Shown here one piece after another: positions 1 through 12,221 of a stretch of 64,000 nt of DNA. The stretch covers positions 9,358,790 through 9,422,789 of the forward strand of contig JAKZAN010000002.1 of assembly GCA_023053545.1 (NCBI GenBank), written 5' to 3'. The position numbers were made by a program, and so were the translations under genes. The notes under the pieces are model-generated. The model was not told where the DNA came from. It did no database searches and saw only the letters and a list, made by a program, of their open reading frames with translations. Origin of the DNA: Lepidurus packardi. Taxonomy: Eukaryota; Arthropoda; Branchiopoda; Notostraca; Triopsidae. Every line of letters starts with the position of its first letter. Within the stretch, counting starts at the first letter, position 1.

Positions 1-3000
1 GGAAGACGAAAAATGGACGATGTAGAATTAATTGGCATGGATTACTTATGGAAAGTATGTTTAATTAACCCTTGGATTGAGTAGAAGTTTCTAATTTGGA
101 GCTTCTCTTTATGAAGGTGATCCTGTCTGGTGGAGAAGACATTGCCCAGCGAGCTATTGAACTATTAAAAGACACGTATACGAATTTGGGGCCTCGGTTG
201 ATCACCAATCAGATCGGCATTCACGAAGAATTCATCGGCGTGTGTATGGATCGTCTCAAAACCTTTTACGACACCGTTTCAGTCCTGGATTCGGATAAAG
301 ACAGCCTAAATCGAGTCCGTCAGGAGACCACACGTCTCTGCCGTGTTTTGAGGCTCTTGCATCTCTACGTAACAGAATGCGATGCAGCCTTTAGAGAAGA
401 AAGGCAGCTCTTGCCATTAGGTCGAGCCTATCGCGGCAAACACTTGACACTCACAATCCGATTTCCCTCCCAAAACCGTCAGCTCGAGGACATTGAAGTA
501 TGGACGCACTCCAGAGACACTGTCGCATCCTTACGTCGACACATTTTGCACCGTTTGAAAGGTGCTCCCATTACCACCGCCCAAGGCACGGCAACAACAG
601 TGGGTCAGGCAACAGGAACCAGTCCAGCTGGACCAGGTGGCGTGATTAGTGCTACCGTACCCGGTATCAAGCTAGACTTGTTTTTGAACAACGAACTGCT
701 CGACCCAGCTGAAGATCAAAGACTCATTGGAGATATTCCCATGCGAGACAAGACAGTAATCACTTAAAGTTTTTTTAAAAAAATTGGTCTCTAAAGGACT
801 GGCCTGATAAATTATTTTTTTGGTGAAGATTTTGTCGGCGAAACTGTCCCAAGTGGGCTCGGCCGTGCCCGGTTCGCCTGATAGCAGCTCGGATAGCTCG
901 GTAGGATCACCCCAACATGTGGCGTATGGCGCAACTCATTGCGTTTCTGAAGTTGGACTCCCGGCAGTCGTAATTTTCTGTTTAATTTTACTTTTAATTC
1001 GAATTAAATGGTTTTTGGTGGTTAGATTATGTCCCGGAAGGCGAAAAACGCCCAGTTTTTATGTCAAGTAGTGGAATTGGGATGTACCTTGGGCAATTCT
1101 GTGTTAAGAGACGCGGCGCGAGCATTATTACTGGCAATTCCTGCTGATGTGCAAACAGTGGAGCAGATCAGGGGATTCTGCGTGGAACAATGCAGACATA
1201 ACGAAGTTATGGTGATCAACAATGTACATCAAGGCTTGGAAAACCTGTTTTTCGCCCAGTTACCCGCGTTTGTCCTATACCATCTTGAAGTTAGAGAACA
1301 AGAAGTGGTTTTTGACTGAAGCTAATCGGTTTTTTAACTTTTCTGATAGGTTTTATATTCGCTCTTAATGCCAGCAAATGGAACGACCTCAGATAAAGCC
1401 TTTGAGCTGCAATACAACTTTGTTCGCAGTGGTGGGATCGGCTTGGTGTTGTCTATGTGTGTTCGGAACAATTTCTTGCCTTCGGCCGACCCGATCCTCA
1501 AGCGAGCTGCTTTCTTGGCACTTTTACGACTGACCAAACTTGTTTTAACCATCAGTGCCAATGCGACGCTGCAAGTTCTTGTAGAAGCGTACCAAAATGG
1601 AAGCGGAGTGGGCGAAGGGAGTGGACTTGGCACACGACACCATCGAGCCTTGATCCTACAACAAGCCTTGCAGCATATACCCTCGCCTGTCCATGACTTG
1701 ATGCTGAGGAACGTGGCAGTACAGTTGTCCCAAAACTTGATGGATAAAGCTGTTCAACCTGTACCGGATTTAGGCCTCATTCAAGCTCTACTGCGGTTGG
1801 CCTGGGCGGCTAGTGCTGGTAGTTTGAAGCAGTGGAATGCGTCGTGGGAGGAGCTACACCGGTTGCATGATTCTACTGCACCTGAACAAGCTGACAATGA
1901 AGATTTACAAGGTAGAATTTTTCGAAAAACTTGATTATTTCATAGTTGGATTATTTATTCTATTTGATAATTTGATTACGTTTATTTTCTGTTCATAGTT
2001 TGTAGAGAAGCTCTAGAGAGCATGGTAGTGGCGGTAACATTGTATCCCTATGCGCTGGAAGCACTGAGGAAAGAGGAAGCCTTTCATAACTTTATTATCG
2101 ATATTCTTGTCTTATCTTCGCAAAGGTAAAATTTTGCTTATTTTTCACTTATTTTGCGTTTTTCGTTTATTTTTATTTTTATTCCTATATTTGTGTATTG
2201 ATTTATTGCCGTTTTTTAAGGTCGGTGAGGGCCATAGCGGCTGAACAGCTTTCATTGATGGCTACGCGTTGTTCGGGGGACCCAGCAGTGCTACAATTCT
2301 TCATCACTTTACTCTTTTCGGTTCTGCCAGCTATACAACTTGACCATGCCCTTCAGTCTCACGAGTACTTCTCTTTACTGACTCGACTCATTAACTACGC
2401 TGCCCTTAGCAACTGTGCCTTGCCTGGGGCGGAAAGTTTGCTCAGTACGGAAGTCATTTGGCTGAAAAAAATTAGGGTAAATTCACTTCTATCTTACATT
2501 TTTTTACTTATCGAAATATTACAGCTTCAAAAGAACCTATTTCTAGGTTTGCACTTCTTCCGTCTTTACTGCATTAAAATTCTCAAGTTTTATTTCCAGT
2601 CCTAATTTCATTTTCGTTATTCTTCTTTACTTTATCAGTTATTAGTTTTACAGTTATCCTAATTTCTTTCCCTAATTATGTTTTTAAAATTATTATAGTA
2701 CCGTTAATATATTCATAATTTATTCGTAATGATAATTTTATTTCAGAATTACATTTTTCAATTATCTGTTGTTACTTTTACCTTTATCTTAATTTCTTTT
2801 AACAATGTGTTTTTAAATGTGTGTTTTTGCTATTTTCCACAGGAAGCGTTTTTGAGTACTGGGAGCCCTGGAGTGGAAGAAGCTGTCTTGGAGGGTCGTT
2901 TAGGACTGCTCAGAGAATTGCTCACCTTATTGGGCCCCGAAAAGAAGTGCCAAGTTGGGTCAGATGACTCTACTGGCATGCATCTCATGAAAGTAAATAA

Positions 3001-6000
3001 CTCTTTGCTAAAGCTCTTGAAGGGCTGTTATTTTCATATTAATTGGTGTTGTACTATTAATTCATGTAGGAATTATTGGACGATTTCTTGTTTACTGCGT
3101 CGCACTGGTTATGTGCCGTGTTCAGGGGCGAAGAACTGCCTTCTGATCCTGTATCCCATATCTGCTCCAGCTCTGCAACCACTATAGCAGCCATGGATTT
3201 GCTAGTGGCCCTCGCAACGGGAACCGTCTCCAATATGCGGTATTTGGTGAGGCGGCTGGTGGAACTTTTCTATTCGGATACCGCCAATGTTCCGCTGAGC
3301 GATTGGGAATACTTTCCGCCTGTAGGGCCACGCCTGGCAGGCGGATTTGTCGGGCTGAAGAACGCAGGCGCGACGTGCTATATGAATTCAGTACTGCAAC
3401 AGCTTTCCATGATTGAACGCATCCGTTCAGGCGTTTTACAGGCCCATGAAGCTACTTCGGACCCTGACGAAGATTTTAGTGGAGAGGAGAAGCCACCCGA
3501 ACCTGAAGTACGTCTGTTTTGTTCTCGAAACTGTCCACGAGCGATATTTATGACCTTGTTTATGTCGTTGGAAAGACTAGCAAGTGGGATTGCCTTCTAA
3601 ATGTCTTCTGTTTTTAGACTGGGAGTGTGGATGGAGCCGTATTGGAGGCCTTTGGGGATGAACGGAGGGAAGATTCGTCGAAAGAGTACAACGTGATCAT
3701 CCTGAAACATGTTCAGGCCATTTTTGGGTACTTGTCCCACTCCAAACTCCAGTACTACATCCCACGAGGTTTATGGAAGCACTTCAAGTAAATACCTTCA
3801 TGAATCTGAAATGGAGAAATGGAGGAAAAGGGTCAAGGGTGTTTTTATTCTGACACTGCTTGATTTGCAGGCTTCAAGGGGAACCGGTCAATCTTCGAGA
3901 ACAGCAAGATGCAGTCGAATTTTATATGAGTTTGGTGGACAGCGTAGATGAAGCTTTAAAGTCCCTTGGGCATGAGCAAATCATGAGTCAGACGCTGGTC
4001 GGGTTGTACTCGGATCAGAAGATTTGCAAAGGCTGTCCTCATCGTTATTGCAAGGAACAGCCTTTTAATGTGATTTCTATCGATATTCGAAACCAAAGCA
4101 ATCTCCTCGAGTCCCTCGAGCAGTACGTCAAAGGCGAACTCCTAGAAGGTGGTGACGCCTACCACTGCGAAAAATGCAACAAAAAGGTACATTCCATTTT
4201 TATCGTCAGTGTTTAAATTATTGTCTAGCTTAAAGTATTTAATTGCATATTTTAATTCATTTTTTAATAGTTTGGATGAATTTGTGTATTTCTGTCATAT
4301 TTTGTTGTTAACGCTTTTTTATATTAATTTTGTACTTAATATGTATTCTTATTAAGGCTCCCGTATACCTAGCTCAGTATAGCGGTTAGCGTGGAGAATT
4401 TCGGAACAACTTCTTGAGAAAATCAGTTCATTCAATGCGAAAATTCTTTTGACAGTAATCTTGAGCTTGCGAACAAGTAGTTCACAACCAATGCGCAGTT
4501 TCTTCCAATGAGTAATAAATTAGTAATATACAAAGAAGTTTGCAACTATGAGAAATACGTTAGGTAAAAATCTGTCCTTTGCTTCTGCACTAGCTGCTAA
4601 CAAAAGATAACTGTTGCTTTAGATTGCTTTCAAATCTGACAAACCGTTTTCGAGAAATCTTGTTCCGAAAGTTTGACGGCTTGCTTTGGAGCATAGTGCT
4701 GCCACAGCAAACGTGGTGACAAATTGTACTTTTCAGCATCAAAACATGCGTAGAAACTTTGCCGGCTATTAGCTGTCTATTTCTTTTCTTACTTTCTTAC
4801 GCAAGGGTTTTGCAAAACACAACGCGTTCTTCGGATTGAGTGGCAAACGTATGTAAGGTATCCCGTGACCAAAAATGACACTAGACTGTCATCTTGGAAC
4901 GATGTATTTTTTCCCCACCTAATGGAGTGAAAGAAAATACAAGTTTCAACGATTCTCCTCAACGAAAGTTGACGAGAATCGTTAACCTAAGCTAATCTAA
5001 CCTAATGCATTTCCAATACAACTACCAATTTTCAACTAACACCCGTTTGTCATACTTTTGCCGGAGAAGGTTTTTGGAGAAATTTGACACGCTTAGTGTC
5101 ATTTTTATTTCCGGTTTCTGAAACCGGAGAACCTGTTGCGCAAAACTCTTGTGACTCTTTCTCACAGTAAGCTAAGGTATACAGGAGCCTTAACTCGTAA
5201 TTAACCGGCATTTAGGTACTTTTTATTAGTTTTTAATTCGAATTCTTAAGGGAAAAAAAAGTAATTGTAACATTTCAAATCTATAAATAACTTTACAGGT
5301 GGTGACGGTAAAGCGGTTGTGTGTCAAGAAGTTGCCACCGGTACTTACCATTCAATTAAAACGGTTCGAGTACGATTACGAGCGCGTTTGTCCCATCAAG
5401 TTTAATGACTACTTTGAATTCCCGCGGGAATTGGACATGTATCCGTACACGGTATGGGGCTTGGGTCAAGCCGAAGGGGAAGTTATTGACGACGAGGACG
5501 ATCCAACCCAACGTCCTAAATGCACGCGGTACCAGCTGACGGGCATTGTGGTGCATTCCGGTCAGGCATCAGGCGGACATTACTACTCTTACATCTTGCA
5601 CCGCAACGGTCCTAATCAGGGCAAATGGTACAAATTTGACGACGGTGACGTCACAGAATGCAAAATGGACGACGACGAAGAAATGAAGAACCAATGTTTC
5701 GGCGGCGAGTACATGGGCGAGGTGTTTGACCACGTGGTCAAGCGGATGAGTTACCGGCGTCAGAAGCGCTGGTGGAACGCGTATATTCTCTTCTATACCC
5801 GAGCTGACGTGGTTGCGGAGGACGAGGAGGCGTGGCTGTTGCAAAAGACGGGCCAGTTGACCTTACAGAATAGTCATAATAACGTGATGGGCCATCAGAA
5901 GTCCCTGGCCTTGCCAGTACCCATCGCGCGGTCCATACGGCGCCAGAATATGCACTTTGTGCACACGTACCAGCAGTTTTCGCCCGAGTTTTTCCACTTT

Positions 6001-8773
6001 ATGCGTCGGTTACTTACCTGCAACGTTCCTTACTTGACTCCCAATGCAGAGTCGGGCACTTTGGGATCCGAAGCAGAAGAACTGGCCATCTTGAGTGTGG
6101 AACTCGGCGCCAAATTCCTCTTCAGCTCCTGTTTCCACTCGAAAAAGACCTTACGGGGTTCGGCGCATGATTGGTATGAAGCTTTGTCGCAACATTTGCG
6201 AGCATCGGCGATTGCCAGGCAGTGGTTTGCCCAAAATGCCTTGTTTCAGCACCCGCAACGTTTCGCCGTGTACTTGCTGCAGTGCCCGACTGGCGAAGTC
6301 CGCTCTGCCTTTGTCAAAATACTGGTCAGTTTAGCCCATTATTCCTTGCCGGATGGACCGTTTCCCCTCCCACTCCCTATGCCTCACGGTAAGTCAAATT
6401 TGATATTGAAATTGAAAAATTGAAATTTTCTATATTGAATTTTTTTTATTGATATTGCAATTTTGTATATTGATATTGAAATGGAAATGTTTGATATTGA
6501 TACTGACGTTGTAATTTAATATTGTTTTTTTTAATCGGTTAAATATTTAACTTAAGTAGAAACTTAAGTTTAAAGTCATAATTGTAAAAGTTTAGTAATC
6601 AATTTTTTGCAGGATGTTGAATTGTTGATTTATTCTATATGGGAATAGCTTTTAGTATTACTGTGCTTTGAGGGTTTTGGTGTTTTTTGACAAATTCGGA
6701 TTTTTTTTATTTGTAGGCGTTTCTTGGGAGGTCGGGCTGAGTTTGAGCGATGCAGTACTGCTTTGGGTGTTGAGTTTGCTGAACCGAGAAGTGTCGGAAT
6801 ACGGACGGCACTTGTCGCAGTACTTTAGTTTGTTTTTCATGTACGGATCTTTGGGATTGGCCGAAAAGGCTCAGTTGCTCCGATTGGAAGTACTGGCCAC
6901 GCTCATGCTTGTGGCGTTGGATGAAGGACCAGGACCAGCTATCAAATATCAGTATGCAGAGTTGGGTAAATTATATCAAGTCGTGTCCTTACTCATCCGT
7001 TGCTGTGACGTTTCCTTGAAAGCCCAGTCATCTATTCAGGTATATTAATATATTTTACTGTTTTAATCTCTAATTTCATTGTGTGCCATTGGTATATAGG
7101 GAAGCGCACCATTACCCAATCCGTGGGGTGAACCCTCATGTCCTACGCCCATCATGCCTCTTCAGCCTCAAGTTGCGGATCTACTTTACGGCAAATCTTC
7201 GTAAGTTTAATTTCCCAGCGATTGTTTTCCGACAAATTAAAGTCTAAGAAATGTGCACTAATAAGTTTGTATTATAATGATTAATGAGTGATAACAGACA
7301 AAATGCACTATTCAATAATTAGGCGTAATTAATAATATCGACAAATAATTACTGGTTGATCATATTACTTAAAATTAAAATTGATTTGACTAGCGATTGG
7401 TGTTAGTTAACATTGGAACAAAATATTATTATATCACGTATATTTTCTAAAATAAATTGCATATACTAGTAATTTTTTATTACTAAAAATAGCAATTATT
7501 ATTGTATGACTCGTGATTGAAACTGAGTTTTCGTTGCAGTTTGTTTTAAATTAGATTCGCAAGTCTCGTTTCCAATTGAATAGATTAATTGACTTTCGTT
7601 CGTCTTTAGGTTTGTCAAGAAGCTGATTGAAGATGCCAACGGTTTGGAAGACACAGTTAAATTGCTACGATTCGTGTGTTGGGAAAACGTGCATATGTCT
7701 TCAGTCGTCTTGGCAGAGTTGCTCTCCCAGATCGGTTATGCGTATACCTACGAATTGCGGCCGCATTTGGATCTGCTCTTGCACGTGCTGCTCTTGGATG
7801 ACTCCTGGCAAAAGCACCGCATCAGCTCTGCCCTCAGGGGAATCCCCGACGATCGCGACGGGCTCTTTGATATCATTCAGCGTTCCAAGAACCATTACCA
7901 GAAACGGGCGTACCAAGTCATCAAATGCCTGGTCAATCTCTTCTCCACTTGTCCTGCTGCCTTGACGATGCTGCAGATGCACGTCGAGCTCAAGCGAAAG
8001 TGGGCAGGGTCAGTAGAATGGCTCCATGAGGAACTCGACCGACGGCCTTATGCAGCTGGGAATAACCAATATGGAGGATACAATCAGTGGTCCCCACCAG
8101 CACAATCCAACGAAACATCCAATGGCTACTTCCTTGAAAGATCACATTCAGCTCGCTTAGCCCTGGAAAAAGCAATTGAACTTTGTCCCGAAGAGGTAAA
8201 AACAGCTTTATTTTATTGATTTTCTTCCTCTAAAACGTCAATACCCCAAAATTGAAATCTTGTCTCCAAATACTTTCCAACACTAAGTTTGTCTACTATT
8301 TCAATGTTTAAATAAAAGGGATCCAACTAAGTATATTAATTATAGACGAATTAGTAGTAAATGTTTGTTAAGTAATAAGTGTTTAATAAATATGTAATGT
8401 TAAATAATGAAAAAACTTTTACTAAATGTTATTTTCTCTTAAATAGGAACCTGATGAGGATGTTTCTGAAGAAGCAGATGTAGTCACGGAGGAAAGCGCG
8501 CAGAAACATTTTGCCACTCTCCCTCCCATGCAAGCCACGCCCGCTGCTATGGTCACGCCTTCTCTAACCTTACCGCGCCCCCCTGGGAGCTTAGGAGGAC
8601 GGCCTTCACCCACAACATTGGCTTACAACAGCGTAGCCAACCCGAATATGGGTCCGCGGTTGGCGACCATGCCCACTCAGCCTCAACGGCCCACCCCTTC
8701 CCCTTTGCACGGCCCATCTGGGGGCAAACTGCCCTCTCTGGGTGGAAAAGAAGACGGAGATGGCCAGTCGTGA
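1..8773 (+). CDS. USP9X: USP9X / fat facets ubiquitin-specific protease, 5' partial
   Basis: Large deubiquitinase of the USP9X/faf family, which removes ubiquitin from many substrates in the cytoplasm. Sixteen exons read in one continuous frame: 1-54, 117-755, 829-969, 1026-1289, 1350-1911, 1999-2125, 2221-2476, 2843-2992, 3070-3507, 3618-3787, 3871-4186, 5299-6388, 6717-7039, 7100-7200, 7610-8195, 8447-8773, giving about 1847 residues. The family is about 2550 long, so roughly the first 700 lie upstream of the window. The Cys box ([10 protein letters not shown]) has its catalytic Cys at 3376-3378; the His box ([13 protein letters not shown]) has the catalytic His at 5578-5580. Two CxxC pairs of the zinc ribbon (CKGC and CEKC) lie in exon 3871-4186. 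A ubiquitin-like segment is in exon 117-755, and the C-terminal tail is Pro/Ser rich. Orthology rests on long collinear similarity throughout, such as [11 protein letters not shown]. The intron 4187-5298 is enlarged by a transposable element. Confidence 0.96.
4352..5193. mobile_element. TTAA-bounded MITE, copy 1 (USP9X intron)
   Basis: An 842 bp non-coding element bounded by TTAA at 4352-4355 and 5190-5193. Inside the TTAA are imperfect inverted ends: GGCTCCCGTATACC on the left and GGTATACAGGAGCC on the right. It makes up three quarters of a USP9X intron. Copies at 13219-13763 and 60568-61070 share both ends and interior blocks such as the tract near 4975-5015 containing CTAACCTAATGCATTTCCAAT. 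No transposase frame is visible, so it is non-autonomous. TTAA target duplication is typical of piggyBac-type elements; that family assignment is inference. Confidence 0.85.
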
Positions 8774-11700
8774 AAAGTCGTGGAGAAACGTATCCCGCGC
8801 GTTTTAGCTAAAACCACCAGATTATAACCCAAACAAAGATAAGAAAAGATGACGGAATTGGGTTTTTTTGGAGGGAAAAGTAAGGGAGGAGAAAAAGAAT
8901 GAAGATATAGGGGTGAAGAAGGCACATTTGCTGTGATGGATCGCCTTAATTGTGCATCAGTCCGACCTTTGAGATGGGTTTAAGAAGATGAAAGGGGAAA
9001 ACAAGTGGGGGGAAGCAAGACGCAAAAGAAACAAATAGGCTATAACATAACCAATGAGGAGCAGTTTAATTTATTGGAGTGATTGACTTTACACGTGAAT
9101 TTGCACCGGATGAGACCAGCGAGTTTACAGTTACATACACACTACACGAAAAGTCATGGTTTAATTGCCCGTCTGTGGTCCTTTCTAGATATGCTCCCCT
9201 TTCTTACTCAGACAATAAAAACGCCCTTGAACCCCCTCCTTTCTAGAAAACCTAAAATGCATGATCGGATTTCAGTGAGAGGCGAAAACAAATCATTAGT
9301 TTACCTTTTTTGTAATTTTGTCCCCCGCTCGTCTTTTTTGAATTCTAACCGGTTCGATGATGGACGTTGTATAGTTGACTATAGATTCTTATGGCAGAAT
9401 TCTTTCTTTAAGTCGGACTTTATGTTTGCTTGTGGACAAAACTTCTTGAGTTTAGGCTTTTGTAGATCCCTAAAAATAAGAAGTGTTCAGCAATCAAATT
9501 CCCTTATGAAACATGGGCAGGAAACAAAAAAAAAAGAGAAGAAGAAGCGAGGATGAACACAGAAAATTCCTTGTTATGTATATGTCATGTAAACAAAAGA
9601 AAAAAAGAAAACGGATCTTTTCACCAGACCAAAATTTGCAAACAAACTACTGCGGATTCTGCTTGAGTGGATCAGTTTTCCTTGTATACACATGATGTAG
9701 TATGCCATGCAATGCCAATGTTTCGTGCTTTGCTTTGTGCATCTGCTTCCAAAAAAAATTAAGCAAAAATATGGTTTTCTCCTTTGGTTGCGAATAGAAC
9801 GGAAAGACATAGACGAGGTGCCTGGGAATCTTCTCGATGAATGTGGATCTTGTGGCAAAAGCATGTGTGGTACGAAGGAGTGGGAAAACAAGTGTGCCAG
9901 TCATAATTTTGCTCGTTTAGAAGTCGTTTGATTTACATAAAATATATTCAAGATAATCCCCAAGCTCAGAAATCCAACTTTGGCGCGCTGCATGGGCGTA
10001 AAGAGTGAACCGGAATAGAAGCAAAGGAATTCGCGAGTCCAATGATCTAGCAACGCAAAACACCTGTCATTATTTTGATAGGAATGCATCTGTGCTGTGT
10101 TGGCTGTGGTTTTCCTTTCCTTTGGGTTTGGTATTTATTTTAATTAGTGCGGTAAAATGCAGTGACGTAGTCTTAAACCTCAAATGAACAGACAGATGAA
10201 AGGCATTTCCCTTTCAGTCGGATCGTCATTCAACTCGTTGCCAGTCGAATGACAATAAAAAAGTGGAACGCACACGTCCAGGCGTACTGTGTGATTACGA
10301 CTGTGGGGTTTTGTAAAGTGCGTTTTCAGCTGCAAAGTTAGGAACCAATTATTCATCTAAACGCTGGAGAAAAAGACAGACTCAGTCTTTTATTCTTTTT
10401 ACAAGCGTTCTAACTCGAATTTCGTGAGTATTGTTAAAGTTAAAGCCAATTTCCTGTTATTTCATTTAGAAACCGAGCATTCAGTATTCAGATCCACTCC
10501 ATTATCCTAACAAATATGATTCAGTATATCGTACGTCATCACGTGATTCCTTAGCAAGCATAGTTCCCTTCCGTATTATACTTACACTTCCCTTCCGTAA
10601 GTAACACACGCTAACCCAGTTTTTATTAATTACGGCAGGCATGGCATGGGTTTGTCAGGAATAAAGTTCATTGTCGATTTCGGTTTCCTAAAAAGTAAAA
10701 TCTAGAACAATGGTGAGAAAAGGTGAAGCTGCATTGTTACGAGTAATTGAACAATATTCATTGTTTTATTTCTAATGCTTGCACACGAGAACCCCATACT
10801 TAGATGTGCAAGTATCAAGCGGATCTTGCCCAGGTACTAGAAAGTTTACCAAGTTGGTCCGTCCTCATTTCCGCCCGTCCCAAGAAGCAAAAAAGGAGAG
10901 AAAAATCTGGGAAGTAGGCTAGCTAGGCCCCAACTATTGAGCACACCTAACCGCGCCAATCAACTGGGTGAAAACCTTACCTGGCGAATGTGCGAGCGCT
11001 CTTTCTCTTTATCTTACTGAAGGGCATAAGAGTTTCTGACAGTGTTTGGCTGCTCGCCCACAATGCTTATGGGCAGAAAATCGGCATGCAATCACGTGGG
11101 TTATTGGTCGTAAAATTTTGAAGGCCAACAATAGCGAAGGCCAATGGCCCTGCTACAAAAGAACATCTAAACGCAAGTGCCTAATTTGCATCAACTGCTA
11201 AAGCACTTCGTTCGAAAAGAGGAGCGCCCTTTTTTCATACTTATCGCACCTTTTTTTTGCCGTGTCTGCAAAAGCATGCACTGTCCAGCGGTGATAAGGT
11301 TAACTCCCTATCGGTTAACTAGGAACCCGCAAGTCTCCCGGCCAAAACCTTGTAATCAACACACTGTGGCCGGGAATTCTACCGCCACTAGCAATATCAA
11401 AACCGAGCAGCTCCTCCGACAAAATTGTCCTTTTTTACATCTTTCCGAGAGGAGATTTCAAGTTTCCTGTGAAAATTGTCTGAAAAAATATACATATAGA
11501 ACTTCCTAGTTTTCGTGGAAAATGGCGACGGAAAGGACACGTCTTCTTTCTAGGTATTGATCTCGGTTTTACGTAGTGAACCCCCAAAAAGGTGGCAGAA
11601 AAGGGAGTGTGTTAGTAAAATGTATTGGTGTGTATATATCTCTGTTCGCATGGGAAACTCGGCGAGTCAATGCTGTCATATATTGATTAAGTCCTCCACA

Positions 11701-12221
11701 CCTGAGGAGGTATAAACAGTCGTTACTGGCCTCCCCATTCCACCCCGTGGTCCTCCCCGTGCCGTGTCGTTAAGTCCAGCCTTTATTCGGGTCGACTTTT
11801 CGCATTTTTTTTTTGTGTGGTCCCTGGACTGAAATTGTTCGATAACTATGGGAACGTGGATAGCACGCCACGTATAGAAACATTCCGGTACTTGGGACTC
11901 GGCTGAATAGGTCACGCCCCCCGTTCCTGCCGCTGCTCCGCACTCGTTAAAGCCACGACCCCGTGTTTAACCTTTTTTGTGTGCCGTGTGGGTTTTCTGG
12001 CTTTTTGAAGTGACGTGACGTACTTTTTCCTCTAGTAAGCAAAACTTCAAAGAAATCTTCCGTCCTTGTCCTGTGTCGGCTCAACTCTGGTGACGGACAG
12101 TCGAGCCAGTTGGTTTTTTGTAACTTGAGTGAAATAACACAAGGTTTTCGTGCTGAACAAAATTACGAGGAATTAATTGACTTGTTATTTTTTGTTGGGT
12201 TTCTTTTGGTTAATAGAAGGA
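8774..12221. other. USP9X 3' UTR, intergenic DNA and GALNT 5' leader; no gene recognised
   Basis: This 3.4 kb stretch follows the USP9X stop and precedes the GALNT start codon. Open frames here are short and show no recognisable protein motif. AATAAA words occur near 9215, 10254 and 10663 and could serve as poly(A) signals for USP9X, but none can be chosen from sequence alone. A possible splice acceptor (TTAATAG) sits just before the GALNT ATG, suggesting that the GALNT leader is itself spliced. Nothing else is supported. Confidence 0.5.

Noticed and set aside
9083..9556. 157-codon open frame after USP9X
   Set aside because: It starts with a non-ATG codon, lies in the expected 3' UTR and has no recognisable motif.
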